A stretch of DNA of 64,000 bases. Source: Apiosordaria backusii (lineage: Eukaryota; Ascomycota; Sordariomycetes; Sordariales; Lasiosphaeriaceae). The stretch lies in NCBI GenBank assembly GCA_030549205.1, contig JAUKTV010000013.1, forward strand, positions 1-64,000. The letters are read 5' to 3'. The notes under the pieces are model-generated. The model ran no database searches. It saw only the letters and a program-made list of their open reading frames with translations, and was not told where the DNA came from. Shown here piece by piece: positions 53,361 to 64,000 of this stretch. Each line of letters opens with the position of its first letter. Position 1 is the stretch's first letter. The position numbers and the translations under genes are program-made.

Positions 53361-56300
53361 TATTTCTAAATGTCTATACCTACTATAATCATCGCCGCTG
53401 TTTGGACTAAGCAACCACTGAAAGGTTCAAACCCCTGAGCTGGCGAGTCGACTTGGAGATTTTTTCAGACTAGGTGGCCAACTAAGGTACTTGGTGTGAA
53501 TAGTGGACAGCCTCAGGGTTGGACTTTTGCTCTCAATCCTCGTATTTGGGAACGAACTGTTACGGCTTTCACTTTTGTAGCGGATACAAAGGTTGTGAAC
53601 TTGGAAATTTAGCGTGGAGGGTAACCATAAACCAGCTTAGATCTTGAGGACAATATGTGGTGTTTTGACAGGTTATGAGCTCTCAACGTAAGCGAATAGA
53701 GGACTGGTGTAAGTACCTTGCTAGGTATCGATGGTATGTACCTACCCAAAGTGTACGTGTTACTCTATTCTGAAGTGTGTAATATGTAGAATCTGGCACC
53801 CCCTCTGTATAGTAAGCCTCGCCTCCTCTGCTTGCCGTCTTGTCCGTTCGGTACCCATCAAGTATGAAACTATTGCGTAGAATTTTTTCAACTTGATGAC
53901 AGTCAACGTTTAGTCATCGCACCACTGGTTCAAGTTCGCAACGCTAACCCTCCAACTGCCGATTTTGCCGCCTGTCTTGCCAATCCTCCAGGCGTAGCGC
54001 ACAGAAAGCTCCGTAGTTATGGTGGTGAAAATCCTTCAATCCACCACGCCAAGGATCACCAGTTTTGAGTGGAGAGGGTGTACGCAATGAGGTCGAGGAA
54101 AGTGAATACGACCGAGCCTCGGGAGTAACAAAGTGAAGAGGAGGACGAATCCAACGCGGCATTTCTCCACGTGAAACTCACTATTCCAAGCAAACAGGAG
54201 AAAAAGGAAAAAAGATGACAACGGCGAACTACTTCCCTAGTGTGGTGGAAATGTGAACCGATTACCCACACGCACATGTTGGGCACGTGGCATCTCGTCA
54301 ATCTCCGGAAGGCTTTGCTTCCATGCTTTCTCATGAGCGTCGGTGAAACGGTCTTGGGGCAAGAACGAAGTAACTTGGCCAATGCGTTTCTGGCCTCCTT
54401 ACAATTTGGTAGGGTGACCGACTTTCATGATGAACGCTTCATTCTGGGAGAGCCGAGAGGAGGAGAAAACAGATGACTTGAAAAGAGCAAAAAAAGTTTG
54501 TGGATCATGGGGAAAGCGTCAAAAGAGCATTCAATGCAAAACGGAAAGTATATAAAACCCCCACCTTGACGGTTACGTCGTTGTTGGTACATGGTACGCT
54601 ACGCAAGGAGCGATGGAGTTTTGCTATAAGCCGGCGATCTCTAAAGTTTCCTGCTCCAGAAGGGGTTAATGAGCGAGCAGGGGTCCGCTGCCGAAACAGC
54701 GAAGAGAAACGACGAGCGACGCCATGCTGGACTTTGACGAAATGTCTTGCTGCAGAGAAAAGGGAGGCATGCTTCTGATAAAGCAGCGTGGCAACGATTG
54801 GATCCTGAGTTGATATTTCCGTAAGAAGCTAGGCTTGGAGAAGAAATCTAAGCGGATGCGCGCGCTGTCACAACTGGACAGCTGCATCTTGTTGGGTGCG
54901 GGAAGTTCTGCCAAGAAATATGTTGAAGCAACCTGGTTTGCGCGCATCTGAGAAGGAGGAAACATGCATGCAGAGGAGCATCTTCATGCACAAGCACGAC
55001 TGACTTGCAGCCGTGAATTTCCTTGGGTCAAGGGCGACCATTGAGAGAGCTATTGCAGAAACGCCACTTTACCACTTCAATAACGGGTCCGGCATGGGTT
55101 TCGACTGCGAGGTCGCCGACCGACCAGCTCCGGCTTGCTCCGGAACCCCCGACGCGACTCGATGATGCCATTGAGTTAGACTCGGCGAGCTCGGCAGTAG
55201 ATGTCGATGGCCCACTCGGCAGTTGTACACTATGCTGTTGCATCGTGTCCCAGTCCTGTCAGAGCGCGACATGCATTTCGACATAACGGACGAACAGAGC
55301 TCACCGCATATCAGACGATTTTAGAAAGGACGGTGGTGAAGACCTCAAGTAGCATCCAAAGAGCATCGTGTTTTGAGACGGTGAGATTACCGCATGGGCC
55401 AAAGGTCAACGGCTCTTGGCCCGGACTCGAGATCTTGGCAGGGTCATTCATTGTCGAAAAACTGTGCTAAGTATCAGCATATTATGACACGTTTATTGCT
55501 CCGATAGCAGGTCGGAGGGAAGCCATCCCAATGCCGGAGATCTCCCGTCCACCTTGCCTGATATCACCTCATCTCAAGTTGTTGACAGCACTTCGGCCTG
55601 ATAGGAAGCAGCAACCAAGGATGATGGCGCCCTCGCCCCACCGTCTATTGTATTGATGCATCTGCTCCGGTACGGTAGCTCGGGCCTGGGGAAGAGACGA
55701 CTGAACGGCAGTGCCTGAGCGGATATTGCTTGTCGCGAGTTGGTGTGTGTGCTTGTGGTTCCAGGTTGTCTCGACATGGCTTGACTCTGCAGTTGTAATG
55801 CTGGCCTTGATTTGGAGCACCAAACGTCGTGAATCTGGACTCTTGATCAAACGGCAAACAATATGCGTTTGAGAGCGAATGTGTCGTTTGCTTTGCTGCT
55901 ACGGAGTAAACATGAAGAGAAACTCGGGCCGTTCCTTGCCCTGTGATGCGCGCGAGCGATGCTTGGTGGGCAATGAGCAGTGGTGTTTCGCTCTTGACGA
56001 ATGCGGAATTCCCTGCAGATAGGTGGGGCTCAAGTTGTGGGGTCCAGGAACAGGGGTTTTCAGGAACAGGAAACTCGCAGAAAACGTGTTCAGGCTGCAT
56101 TGCAGCTCTTCTTCCAGAGTGTCACCGCCATCATCTGAGCATCCCCCAGCCGCCCCGCCGTGCGTGATTCCACACTCTGGCCGTCGCTGGACGCTGTGTG
56201 CATTTCCCTCAGACATTGCAACCTCATCTCAACAGCCACTGGCCACTGGACAGCGCAAAGGCCGCCATCCCGGATGATCAATGGCCAAAGACAGGGCACC

Positions 56301-59300
56301 CCTCGCAACCCAAAACAGCCTCAGCCGAATCCCGTCACACATTGCGACGACACTCCCACGCTCCCACGCTCCCGCACCTTCCTGAACGTCCTGGCCCTCC
56401 ACACGAGGCGCTCAACGTTTGTGATCGTCGCGGAACGTTATGGCTGCATCCGCCATCGAGATGTTTATGCATCCCCGGGATAGGAGGGTGGGAGACCGGG
56501 GAACTGGGCCGTGAAGAGCTTCACACATATCTCGAGCGCCGCGAGCCGTCGTCCATCTGGTAATGGTCGACTTGCTTGGCGGAAGACGACACCGCTTAGC
56601 CAAGCGACGAAGCTTACTGACGTTGCATTCGGCCGCCGTTGTGACAAAAAAAAGTCTCGCCAAATCGGACCCGCAAACGTATGACGGAATGCTCCGTTCC
56701 TATCCATGCAGCACGAGGCAAGCGGGGCTGACAGCAAGCAATTTGACATGTCTGAAGGTGGACAGCGACGACGACACATTGGCAATCACAGACAACTGCC
56801 CAAAACAGATAGCCTCCGCCTGTTGTTGATCAGTCACATTTCGTCGTTGCGTTGTCGACACACTCCCTACCCGCATACCTGAGATATCCTCGCAACGTGC
56901 CGTGTCGTGGGGGTTCGTTCCGGCCGCAACCATAGTCTGGGGCGACTGATGAGAGAGCCTCTAGGCAAGGACTCAATATCCTCGAAATAGCCCAGGACAA
57001 CCTGCTCGGCCATATATTAGCGCCCTTCCATCATCGCGGTCCTTACCAGCTATGTTATTGACAGGCGACACCATTGTTAGCTCGGGACAACCGCCAACAG
57101 AGCGCTTATCAGTTGACAACTAGGAAGTGACTTCACCAATATGCCACCTCCATCAACAGGAAAGGGCTTGATTATCGTCAGCAAGCCTTCATTCGTGGTC
57201 CCTGCGCAGATCAACCCACCTTGCGTGCTTGCTAGAACAGGGTAGTTTTCCCCACAGTGGTTTCGGCAGACTTCACGACGTGCTCTGTGGGGAGGTCTGT
57301 CTTCAGCCGGCAGATCGCATCTCCGTTTTGGGAAGCCCGGATCAGCCTCCCACGAGCAGCCTGAGACATCGCTTCAGAGCAGACAACAGCTCGACGGGAG
57401 TCAATGGCCGTTTTCACCTACTTCTCGCCCGGCCCGCTTGATATCGCTGTTGGGCGGCGTTGCATCTTTTGATACTACCAAAGATGCCTGCGATCATGGG
57501 TCTTCATCTCAAAAACCAAAAGCAGTTTCGAATCTCCCGGAAAGGAAAGCCAAGCCGTCAAGCTCAACCATCTTCATCGTGGGCAGCCCAGATCTGGACG
57601 GACCTTGCTGCTCCCTGAAGTCTGCGTGCATGAGTGCAGTGGGCGATGTTACCGTACGCAAAGCACATTCTTGACACTTGTGCTTTGACCTCGCCATCAG
57701 CTTTTTTCGAAATTGTCTCGAGAACAGCGGGCCCGCAGCATTGTGTCCCGAACTACTCCACCATAAGTCCGCCCTCGATGGAATTTTGTGTGTCCAATGG
57801 CGTTTGCGACATGAATGTTGGGCGGTCATGTGGAGCTGGTATTCTTTAGGGCTCAATGCGATGTGCTTCACCTCCTTCTTCACGACCTGTGATCCGATGA
57901 CTGACCCAAGGAGCTGTTCTGGGGGTATGCGACGCAGTTATCACATACGTACACATGTTCTATACACCAAATATACGGTCCCTGCGAAGCCAAATATCGA
58001 GCTCACTTTGTCGGGTCTACGTAAACGCAAAGTCGGGCAAGATGTTGGTTATTCATGCAGACTGTTTGTCTGATATTGCTCCCTATGGGATGCCAATCTC
58101 GGAGTCGAACATCCCCACAACAAAAAAGTGTCATCTGCCCACCTCGATGCTATAGCAGCTCCGACTTATGGCTTCTCCTGGCCTGTTTTTTACAGAGCTC
58201 GATTCCCGCCCCAATGCGGTCGGCCGCATGTCACCAAGTACCGGATCGTCCTTTGGAGCGGCGTATCAGTGGTCCAAAGCTTCTGCAGATGTCGCGGATT
58301 TGCTCGGCATCGTCAGTGCGTGGACCAGGGCCGGCTTTTTCGACGCAGCACACCACATCCTTTTATGTACTCACCTTTTCGCTACTGTTGCGCACAAGCC
58401 TCCTGCACACCTTTTTTTCTCTCCAATCCCTTCTCATCAGTCACGTCTGCTTCTGCGAGAGAAGCATATGGGATCGGAGATACTCCGGTTGAGGACCGTT
58501 GTTCTGCTTCTCATCACCTTCCGTGCACTCTCCCCATGCCACCCTTCCCGTCCGTTCACCCCCTGAGCTCTGCTCGTCACCCCACCACCCCACCAAACAT
58601 CCCCTTGCTCCGGTGCTCCAAGCTCTGCCCCTCAGACGCAGGCGAGGGGTCGTCTGCTCGCGAATGCAAGGGCACACACAGCAGTCTTTTGGGAATGCCT
58701 TTGCGAACAGAGGTCGATTTACCTCGCAGGATGCGCGCGTCGCTTCGAGACGGATAAGCTCGGGCCCTGTACGAGAAGAAGGATGTCATCCATCAAGGTG
58801 CACAATCTGAGGGGGACGGACGATTGTGCTTTTTCTCGGGACTCTCCCTCAACGCGCTTCCCGCTTTCTGAGAGGCCCGCTGCCCGTTGCCCGCTGCCTC
58901 GCGCCCGACTTGCAAGTGCGCCGGCTACATTTTTTATGTTCAGAGAACTTCCCTCCCCGATCCCCTGCAAGAAAACCTCGACGAAACCACGCATCGGTGC
59001 GATGACCTGCATGGATAGGACCATTCAGCATTCGTACCCGCCGCCGCGCAGACCGTTTTCTTTCTGCCCGCCCCACATGTGACGGCCAAACTCCCCAGGA
59101 CCAGGGCCGTTCCGAGTGTCCTGGGCCGAGAGTGTACTTGTTTGACCGGCGTTTATTACCTTTTTTTCTTCTTGGTCTTCTTGGGCGACAGGATGGATGA
59201 ACCCGCACGGAAAAGGTCTTTTCTTGCCCATGTTATATGAACAGGCAGACAGGCATTGGGCCAAGACCAAGTAATATTTCCTTGTTTCCATCAGCCCTTA

Positions 59301-59821
59301 ACATGGAGACACACCCACCACACCCCTTCGTCGTTGCTGTTTCCCTTTGCTTCATGTAGAAACCTCACTTTGCACTGTACTATATACGACGATCACGCTC
59401 TACTCCACAATACCCCAGGATATAATTGCTGACGGAATCTTGGTCAAGCGCCTGAATCCACCAGCATACCACGTACCAGACAAACAAACACCCACACAAC
59501 CCTCATGGTTCGCGTCCCACCACTGGCCGCTTCATCAAAGCCGTTTCTCGTGAAAAGCCACTCAGCTCGGACCAACTGGCGTTTCTGATATCTTTTCGGG
59601 TTATTTGTTTCCAGCAGCCACCCGCAACGGTCAAGACAGGGGCCCTGTGGAGACTTATCTGAGGGGGTGTCGAACGGGTCCTCCATACGATCCCGCTTGA
59701 TTTACGCCTCAGCCTTTTGACCTTGTTCTTGTCTTGACACTTCGTCTCCGGAGTGGGGTCCTTCTATACTGGGTCCTGGTTGCATTCCAACTACACCCCC
59801 ATCCACACTAGACTTTTTGTT
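53361..59821. other. Long gene-free region
   Basis: I read both strands and found no domain, intron chain or convincing start over 6.4 kb. Frames of 60-209 codons occur but have no family features, and overlapping strands are equally open. The right part (58.3-59.8 kb) is pyrimidine-rich and may be a long upstream regulatory region of the small gene at 60064. Confidence 0.5.
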
Positions 59822-60003
59822 TATATAAACTCGGGTGACTGCCTCGTCTCTTTCAGTCTTCACCACCTCATCACCAACATCATCCCATTGCCTTGCTTCA
59901 CCGTCTGAACAAGACCAGGTCTAGACCATACTGGACTATTTACTCGGTACGTGGATGTCATGTGCTCTTCTATCTTGATCCTTCAAGCTAACTGTTCCCA
60001 TAG
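59822..60003 (+). promoter_or_regulatory. TATA box, CT-rich leader and 5' UTR intron
   Basis: TATATAAA stands at 59822-59829. The leader is rich in CACC/CATC words. An intron in the untranslated leader, 59947-60003 (57 nt), has GTACGT, GCTAACT and CATAG, all consensus. The whole arrangement suggests strong expression of the following small gene. Confidence 0.7.
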
Positions 60004-60063
60004 AGCAACCATCTCGACACCACGCATCACCTCCATCTGATCAAACACACACACACACTCAAA

Positions 60064-60228
60064 ATGTGCGACTTCACCAAAAACTACTACATCTACACCG
60101 GCTGCGTCGACCCCGGAGTGCACTTCTTCCGCACCTCCGTCGACGGAAGCCGCCAGCGGTCGTGTCCCAGAGGCCCCCACGAGCGCTACATCGTGCAGCC
60201 CGGACAGTGCCCTCTTTGCCACGGCTGA
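60064..60228 (+). CDS. Small Cys-containing conserved-looking protein, 54 aa
   Basis: The ATG (CAAAATGTGC) starts a 54-residue protein opening MCDFTKNYYIYTGCVDPGVH and ending YIVQPGQCPLCHG. Cysteines are paired and a final C-P-L-C-H suggests metal or zinc binding. There is no signal peptide or membrane segment. A spliced 5' UTR with TATA box and pyrimidine-rich leader, and codon choice favouring C-ending codons, both argue that it is a real and highly expressed gene. The function is unknown; small proteins of this kind recur in ascomycetes (recollection, not checked). Confidence 0.75.
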   Translation: MCDFTKNYYIYTGCVDPGVHFFRTSVDGSRQRSCPRGPHERYIVQPGQCPLCHG

Positions 60229-63200
60229 GGAAAAAAAAAAAGAGAAGTCGACTCTTTCTTTTTTCACAATCTCGGGACCACGATGTACCAACGCCAGAAG
60301 CTTTTGCTACGTCAGCATACACAACGATGCCACAACCTGATGAATGAATGACTTTCTTTTTTTGAGCTTTCCTTCCTAAGGGAGGGGGGGGACGGAAAGG
60401 AGGGAAGGCGAACGGCGTTTTTTGTTATCTCTGCTTTTTCTTGTTTTTCATCATCATCATCATCATCAGCGGCGGCATCATCTTTTTACTCTCTTTCTTT
60501 TCCTTGGGAGCGGTAAAAAAATACCCTTCAGTCTTTACCATTGTTTGTAATTCGATCGAATTTCTTCACACGCTGTCCAACCAAATCGGTCAAACCAAAC
60601 AGCAATCGCCCCAAGCGAGTCCGAGAACACAGAAAACTACTGGATAACGGCCAATCTCATCATCCAACAATAGGACAACAAGGCAGGGAAGCAAACGAAA
60701 CGGCCACGTTTTTCTGTTGCCCTCTCATGCAGGACAAAAGGCAACAAGGCACGAGTGCGTACGGACGGACGGGACGGACAGGACGGGAAAGGTGGGGGGG
60801 ACAAGCAAGGAAACAGCGCTAGAGCTGCGCCGAGCGTTGGAAAGGGGGAAGAGTCAGGAACATGGAAGGAGAGGGCCTACTTCGTGGGAAGAGCGGAGGG
60901 GGGAGGGACTCTCCGATCTGCAGGCGAGGAGAGATTCTGGTCTCTCGGTGGGGGTCTGCGGTTTCTTTCCCTCCTTGCGAGTAGTGGCTGATGGCGTATG
61001 TTGATGAGCTGTGGTTGGCTGAGGGGCATCACATTTTGTGGCCCCCTCTTTCTGGAGAAAGGGGGCGAAAGACAGGGGCAGGGCAGGCTTGGATTTTGTG
61101 TGTGTATGTGTGTGTGTGTGTATCTATCATCTACGTGTGTGTCAGTGTGCATTATCTAGCAATTATACCCCCTCTCTACTGTTAGTTGTTGTCATCATGT
61201 CAGATATCATTGTGACAGATATTATAGAGCATAAGGGGTGTAAAGCGGAAGGGTGGGCAGAAAGAAAGAATGGCGTTGATAGATTGGTCTTCCCAAGGGT
61301 CGTCGTCATCCCAGCCTCTCCAGAAAGGTGGCTTACCGCTCTCGGATCATTGTGCGGTTAGCACAGCCGGTGGCGTGGTATTGAAGGAAAAGGGCGAGTG
61401 AGACTATCTCCTGATCCTACCTACGCCAGCGAGAATGGACTGAGACAAGATGGCGTAGGCTGTCATGATCCATTTTGGAAGGTCTAAGAGAGAGCAAAAG
61501 GGAAACAATCCCCGGGAGCAACTCCGCACGGAACTAGTCACGAGAAAGACAAACACAGGAAGATCACTGGCTTGATTGGGGGCTCCTGAACGAAGATTCT
61601 CGGAAGCGGAGAGAGAGAGAAAGAGCGAGACCACCACCACCACCACCACCACCCAACTTCTAGCGTTGTATGTGTGGGCGGATGGATAGGCGGCCATGCA
61701 TGCATGCATGTCTCTCCTTACACTTACACGAAGCAGCAGGTCGTTTTCTTCAACAAAGAGAAACAGCGCTTGGGTCTTGCCGAACGAGGCCTCTTATTGC
61801 ATATCTTATGCTTGTCCTGACCCAAACTAGACCCAAAGGCTGCAGGGTGTGGACGTGATGGGGGGGTGATGGGGGGTGGAGATGATGAAAACTTTTTCTT
61901 TCTTGTTTGTGCTGCTTGCCACAGATAGATGGGGGGGAAGTCCACATGATCAGTAGACTGATCTGTTCATGATCCCTAGGTGACTGCATAGGAAGGAGGC
62001 ATGAATAGAAACGACGAGATTAGGGGCTGCTATCACGACTCGTCCTGTCCTACCGCCTAGGACCTCGCTCCTCAGGCTAGCTGGGCTGGTGTCATCATCA
62101 ATACCAACTTGGCTTGCTGACTTGTAATATCGCGAGAGATTCTGCCTATTCAAGGCATGGTCAGCAGCTCACGTCGTAGCCCAGTCGGAATCCACCGAGA
62201 CCATGGGCGCTCTCCACCTTGCAACATCCCTGGAATGACCGTGTACCAACCTCCACGGCATGCCAGAGAGACCAGTTAACTTGACAAACAAGAAACCGAA
62301 GTGATGGGTGGCGTGGTTCAGCGGCTGTCGTGGGACGATAAGCGGCGTGCAAAGGGGAGAGGGGGCCAGCCTGCTCCGCTTGACGGCGGCCGAGAGGGCA
62401 GCTGGGAGGGGTGAGTGAGAGTAAGGAAAGGAGGGGGACCCATGACTGGTGGTACCATGATGTGTTGGCAGCGCTATCTTGCTGGCACGGCGGCGCCATC
62501 CCCGCGGCAGCAGCGATATTGACTACGAGGAGGCCTGAAGAGGTGACCGGAAGGGAGTATAGTAGCTCTCCGATATAGCCTACTACTGAGTACCCATGTT
62601 CCCCTCACGACGGACTCTTGCTGTCGCCCTCTTTCCCCTCTTCATGACGCAACTAGTCATCATAGGGAGGGTATTAAGTTTGCCGAGCTGACCTTGGTAT
62701 ATTGAGCAGCATCCGGTTCCGCCAACTGAGGGTGGTGGCATCATCAGTCAGCGAAACAGCAACGATGTTTGCTCCCATCCTCCTATAAACAGATCAAAGA
62801 AATGTGTGGTCGAGTTGGGGGACACAAGAAATGTTTCTTATCTGCCTCCAAACAAGTTGATATGGGGTGCATACAGACAGGTATCTGTGCACTTAACGCG
62901 GAGGATAGGAAACATCCGCTTTGGTGTTCCCTCTGGTACGTGTAATGGCGCAATTATGGCGATCTTGGGAGGAAAATAAGCGGGAATTCCGCGTGGGGAG
63001 AGGGGTACGTTGAGACGAAGTCAAGAGCACGATGATGGAGGAGAGCAGCCCGAGCTGGGACGGTTCCTTCCGACCAACTGCCTTGACTCAACAGCCAAAC
63101 CCCTCCCCCCAACTCCATACTCGACAATGGTCCTCTGTGTGCCAGGCGGTCAATGGTCAGCATCTCCGCCCGCAACGATCTCTTAACGGGTGGCTGCATG

Positions 63201-64000
63201 TAAGAGGATTTGAGAACAGCATCGTGCCCTTGGCATCACTGCGTATCACTGTGACCCGGCGTTTCCCCGAAGTGATCCTGTCCACCCGTCGAAACTAGGG
63301 GTTGGTGTCTTCCCCCATCATGACAAGCGCCGACACAAATTTGAAAAGAGTGCGGTCAATGCGTTTAGCATCGAATCGACACAGCCGGTATGCCAAAAGG
63401 TGATAGGCCAGCACCAGAGTCGGGCACGAGATATACCTGCCACATAGTTAGCAAGCAGGGTCAACCATGCCGACGCGGGACGGGCAAGCACGGACTGATA
63501 ACTATGGCTGGGGACAACGTTCATGGTTGATCCGCGATTCGACGGTTGACATAAAGCTGGAGATCGGAAAACTGGGATCTGGGGCCGGTACAAAGAATCG
63601 CTGGACTGGAAACCAGGCTCGAGCTCCAAAACAGCCCTTGTCAGTGTGGGTGTGGTAAACTCGTGGCAGATTAGCGAGGGGGCCGCTTGCTCACCCGATG
63701 GGTGCGTATTCTTGGACACGGGACATTGAAGTCGATCTGGTTGACATCGGATGCATAGCCCCGCCCACGGTAACGACTGGTTAGACGCCTGGCTGGCGGC
63801 AAAAGATTTGAAGACAGATGTTAACAATGGATATTGCAATCCTCGAGCCCGTAACTAGAGGATCTTTGGTACCCATGACACTGTAAATGAAGTTGATGCC
63901 CAGTGCGGGGAGTGATACTTGTCGATCTGGAGGTCGATGGATCCACGCCCCGAAGCTCCCCTGCTAAACTGCCGCAGGAATGTTCGTTTTCGGACCTTCA
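60229..64000. other. Gene-free region with microsatellites
   Basis: 3' UTR of the small gene, then no recognised gene. Simple repeats: (CAT)n at about 60450-60468, (TG)n with ATG interruptions at 61098-61121 and 61134-61150, (CCA)8 at 61630-61653, and CATG repeated at 61695-61710. Frames up to 173 codons (63839-63318, minus) have no domain features. Confidence 0.5.

Noticed and set aside
53430..53460. B-box-like GGTTCAAACCC
   Set aside because: No A-box at suitable distance and no acceptor stem.
58128..58757. 209-codon plus-strand frame
   Set aside because: Overlaps other equally open frames, lacks domain or codon pattern, and crosses a poly-T tract.
63318..63839. 173-codon minus-strand frame
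   Set aside because: No domain, no promoter features; composition not distinguishable from chance.

Overview
The window looks like chromosomal DNA of a filamentous ascomycete, most likely a Sordariomycete. Genes have one to eight short introns (about 50-80 nt, one of 151 nt) with GTRNGT donors, CTAAC/CTGAC branch sites and YAG acceptors. Promoters are CT-rich. A 9-kb block at 5805-14866 is extremely A+T-rich and TpA-rich with no open frame, which is the mark of repeat-induced point mutation (RIP). Gene families such as NACHT-ankyrin remnants, an AAL-like lectin, LysM, tyrosinase, protoglobin and FHA-kinase also fit a mould.

Layout. 1-5.8 kb: remnant of an ankyrin/NLR-type gene, a frame-broken SANT + chromodomain gene on the minus strand, and a GC-rich stretch that may hold a small minus-strand gene. 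5.8-14.9 kb: RIP-destroyed repeats, including a complete 7.1-kb Ty3/gypsy chromovirus on the minus strand with 288-bp LTRs (7726-8013 and 14579-14866). A decayed amadoriase fragment abuts its right end. 15.2-16.3 kb: tandem repeats, a short interstitial telomere-like tract, a palindrome and a 34-base poly-T run. 16.4-28.1 kb: accessory metabolism, namely an intact 1124-aa four-module protein (methyltransferase, FAD oxidase, P-loop kinase-like, phosphoribosyltransferase), a convergent unknown gene, a lectin with a possible stop-codon readthrough extension, a tyrosinase and a TauD-type dioxygenase. 28.6-35.1 kb: F-box-like genes, a truncated LysM gene, AT-rich debris and a 5'-damaged transcription-factor-like gene behind a 17-bp tandem repeat. 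35.3-38.6 kb: an SDR epimerase and glutamine synthetase, the clearest housekeeping gene. 41.7-52.3 kb: protoglobin, FHA-kinase, an AT-hook protein, a Tc1/mariner fragment and a MITE-like element, a class I aminoacyl-tRNA-synthetase-like protein, an ASCH/PUA-like protein and a second ankyrin remnant. 52.6-64 kb: almost gene-free, with one convincing 54-aa Cys-containing gene at 60064-60228.

How the genes may relate. The 16-28 kb genes encode oxidases, a methyltransferase and a phosphoribosyltransferase and could form a small-molecule locus, but co-regulation cannot be shown from sequence. The adjacent synthetase-like and ASCH/PUA-like genes may both act on RNA or aminoacyl chemistry. Five otherwise good coding frames are each broken by a one-base loss inside a G or C run. 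This is either an assembly error pattern or real decay, and it should be settled before calling pseudogenes.
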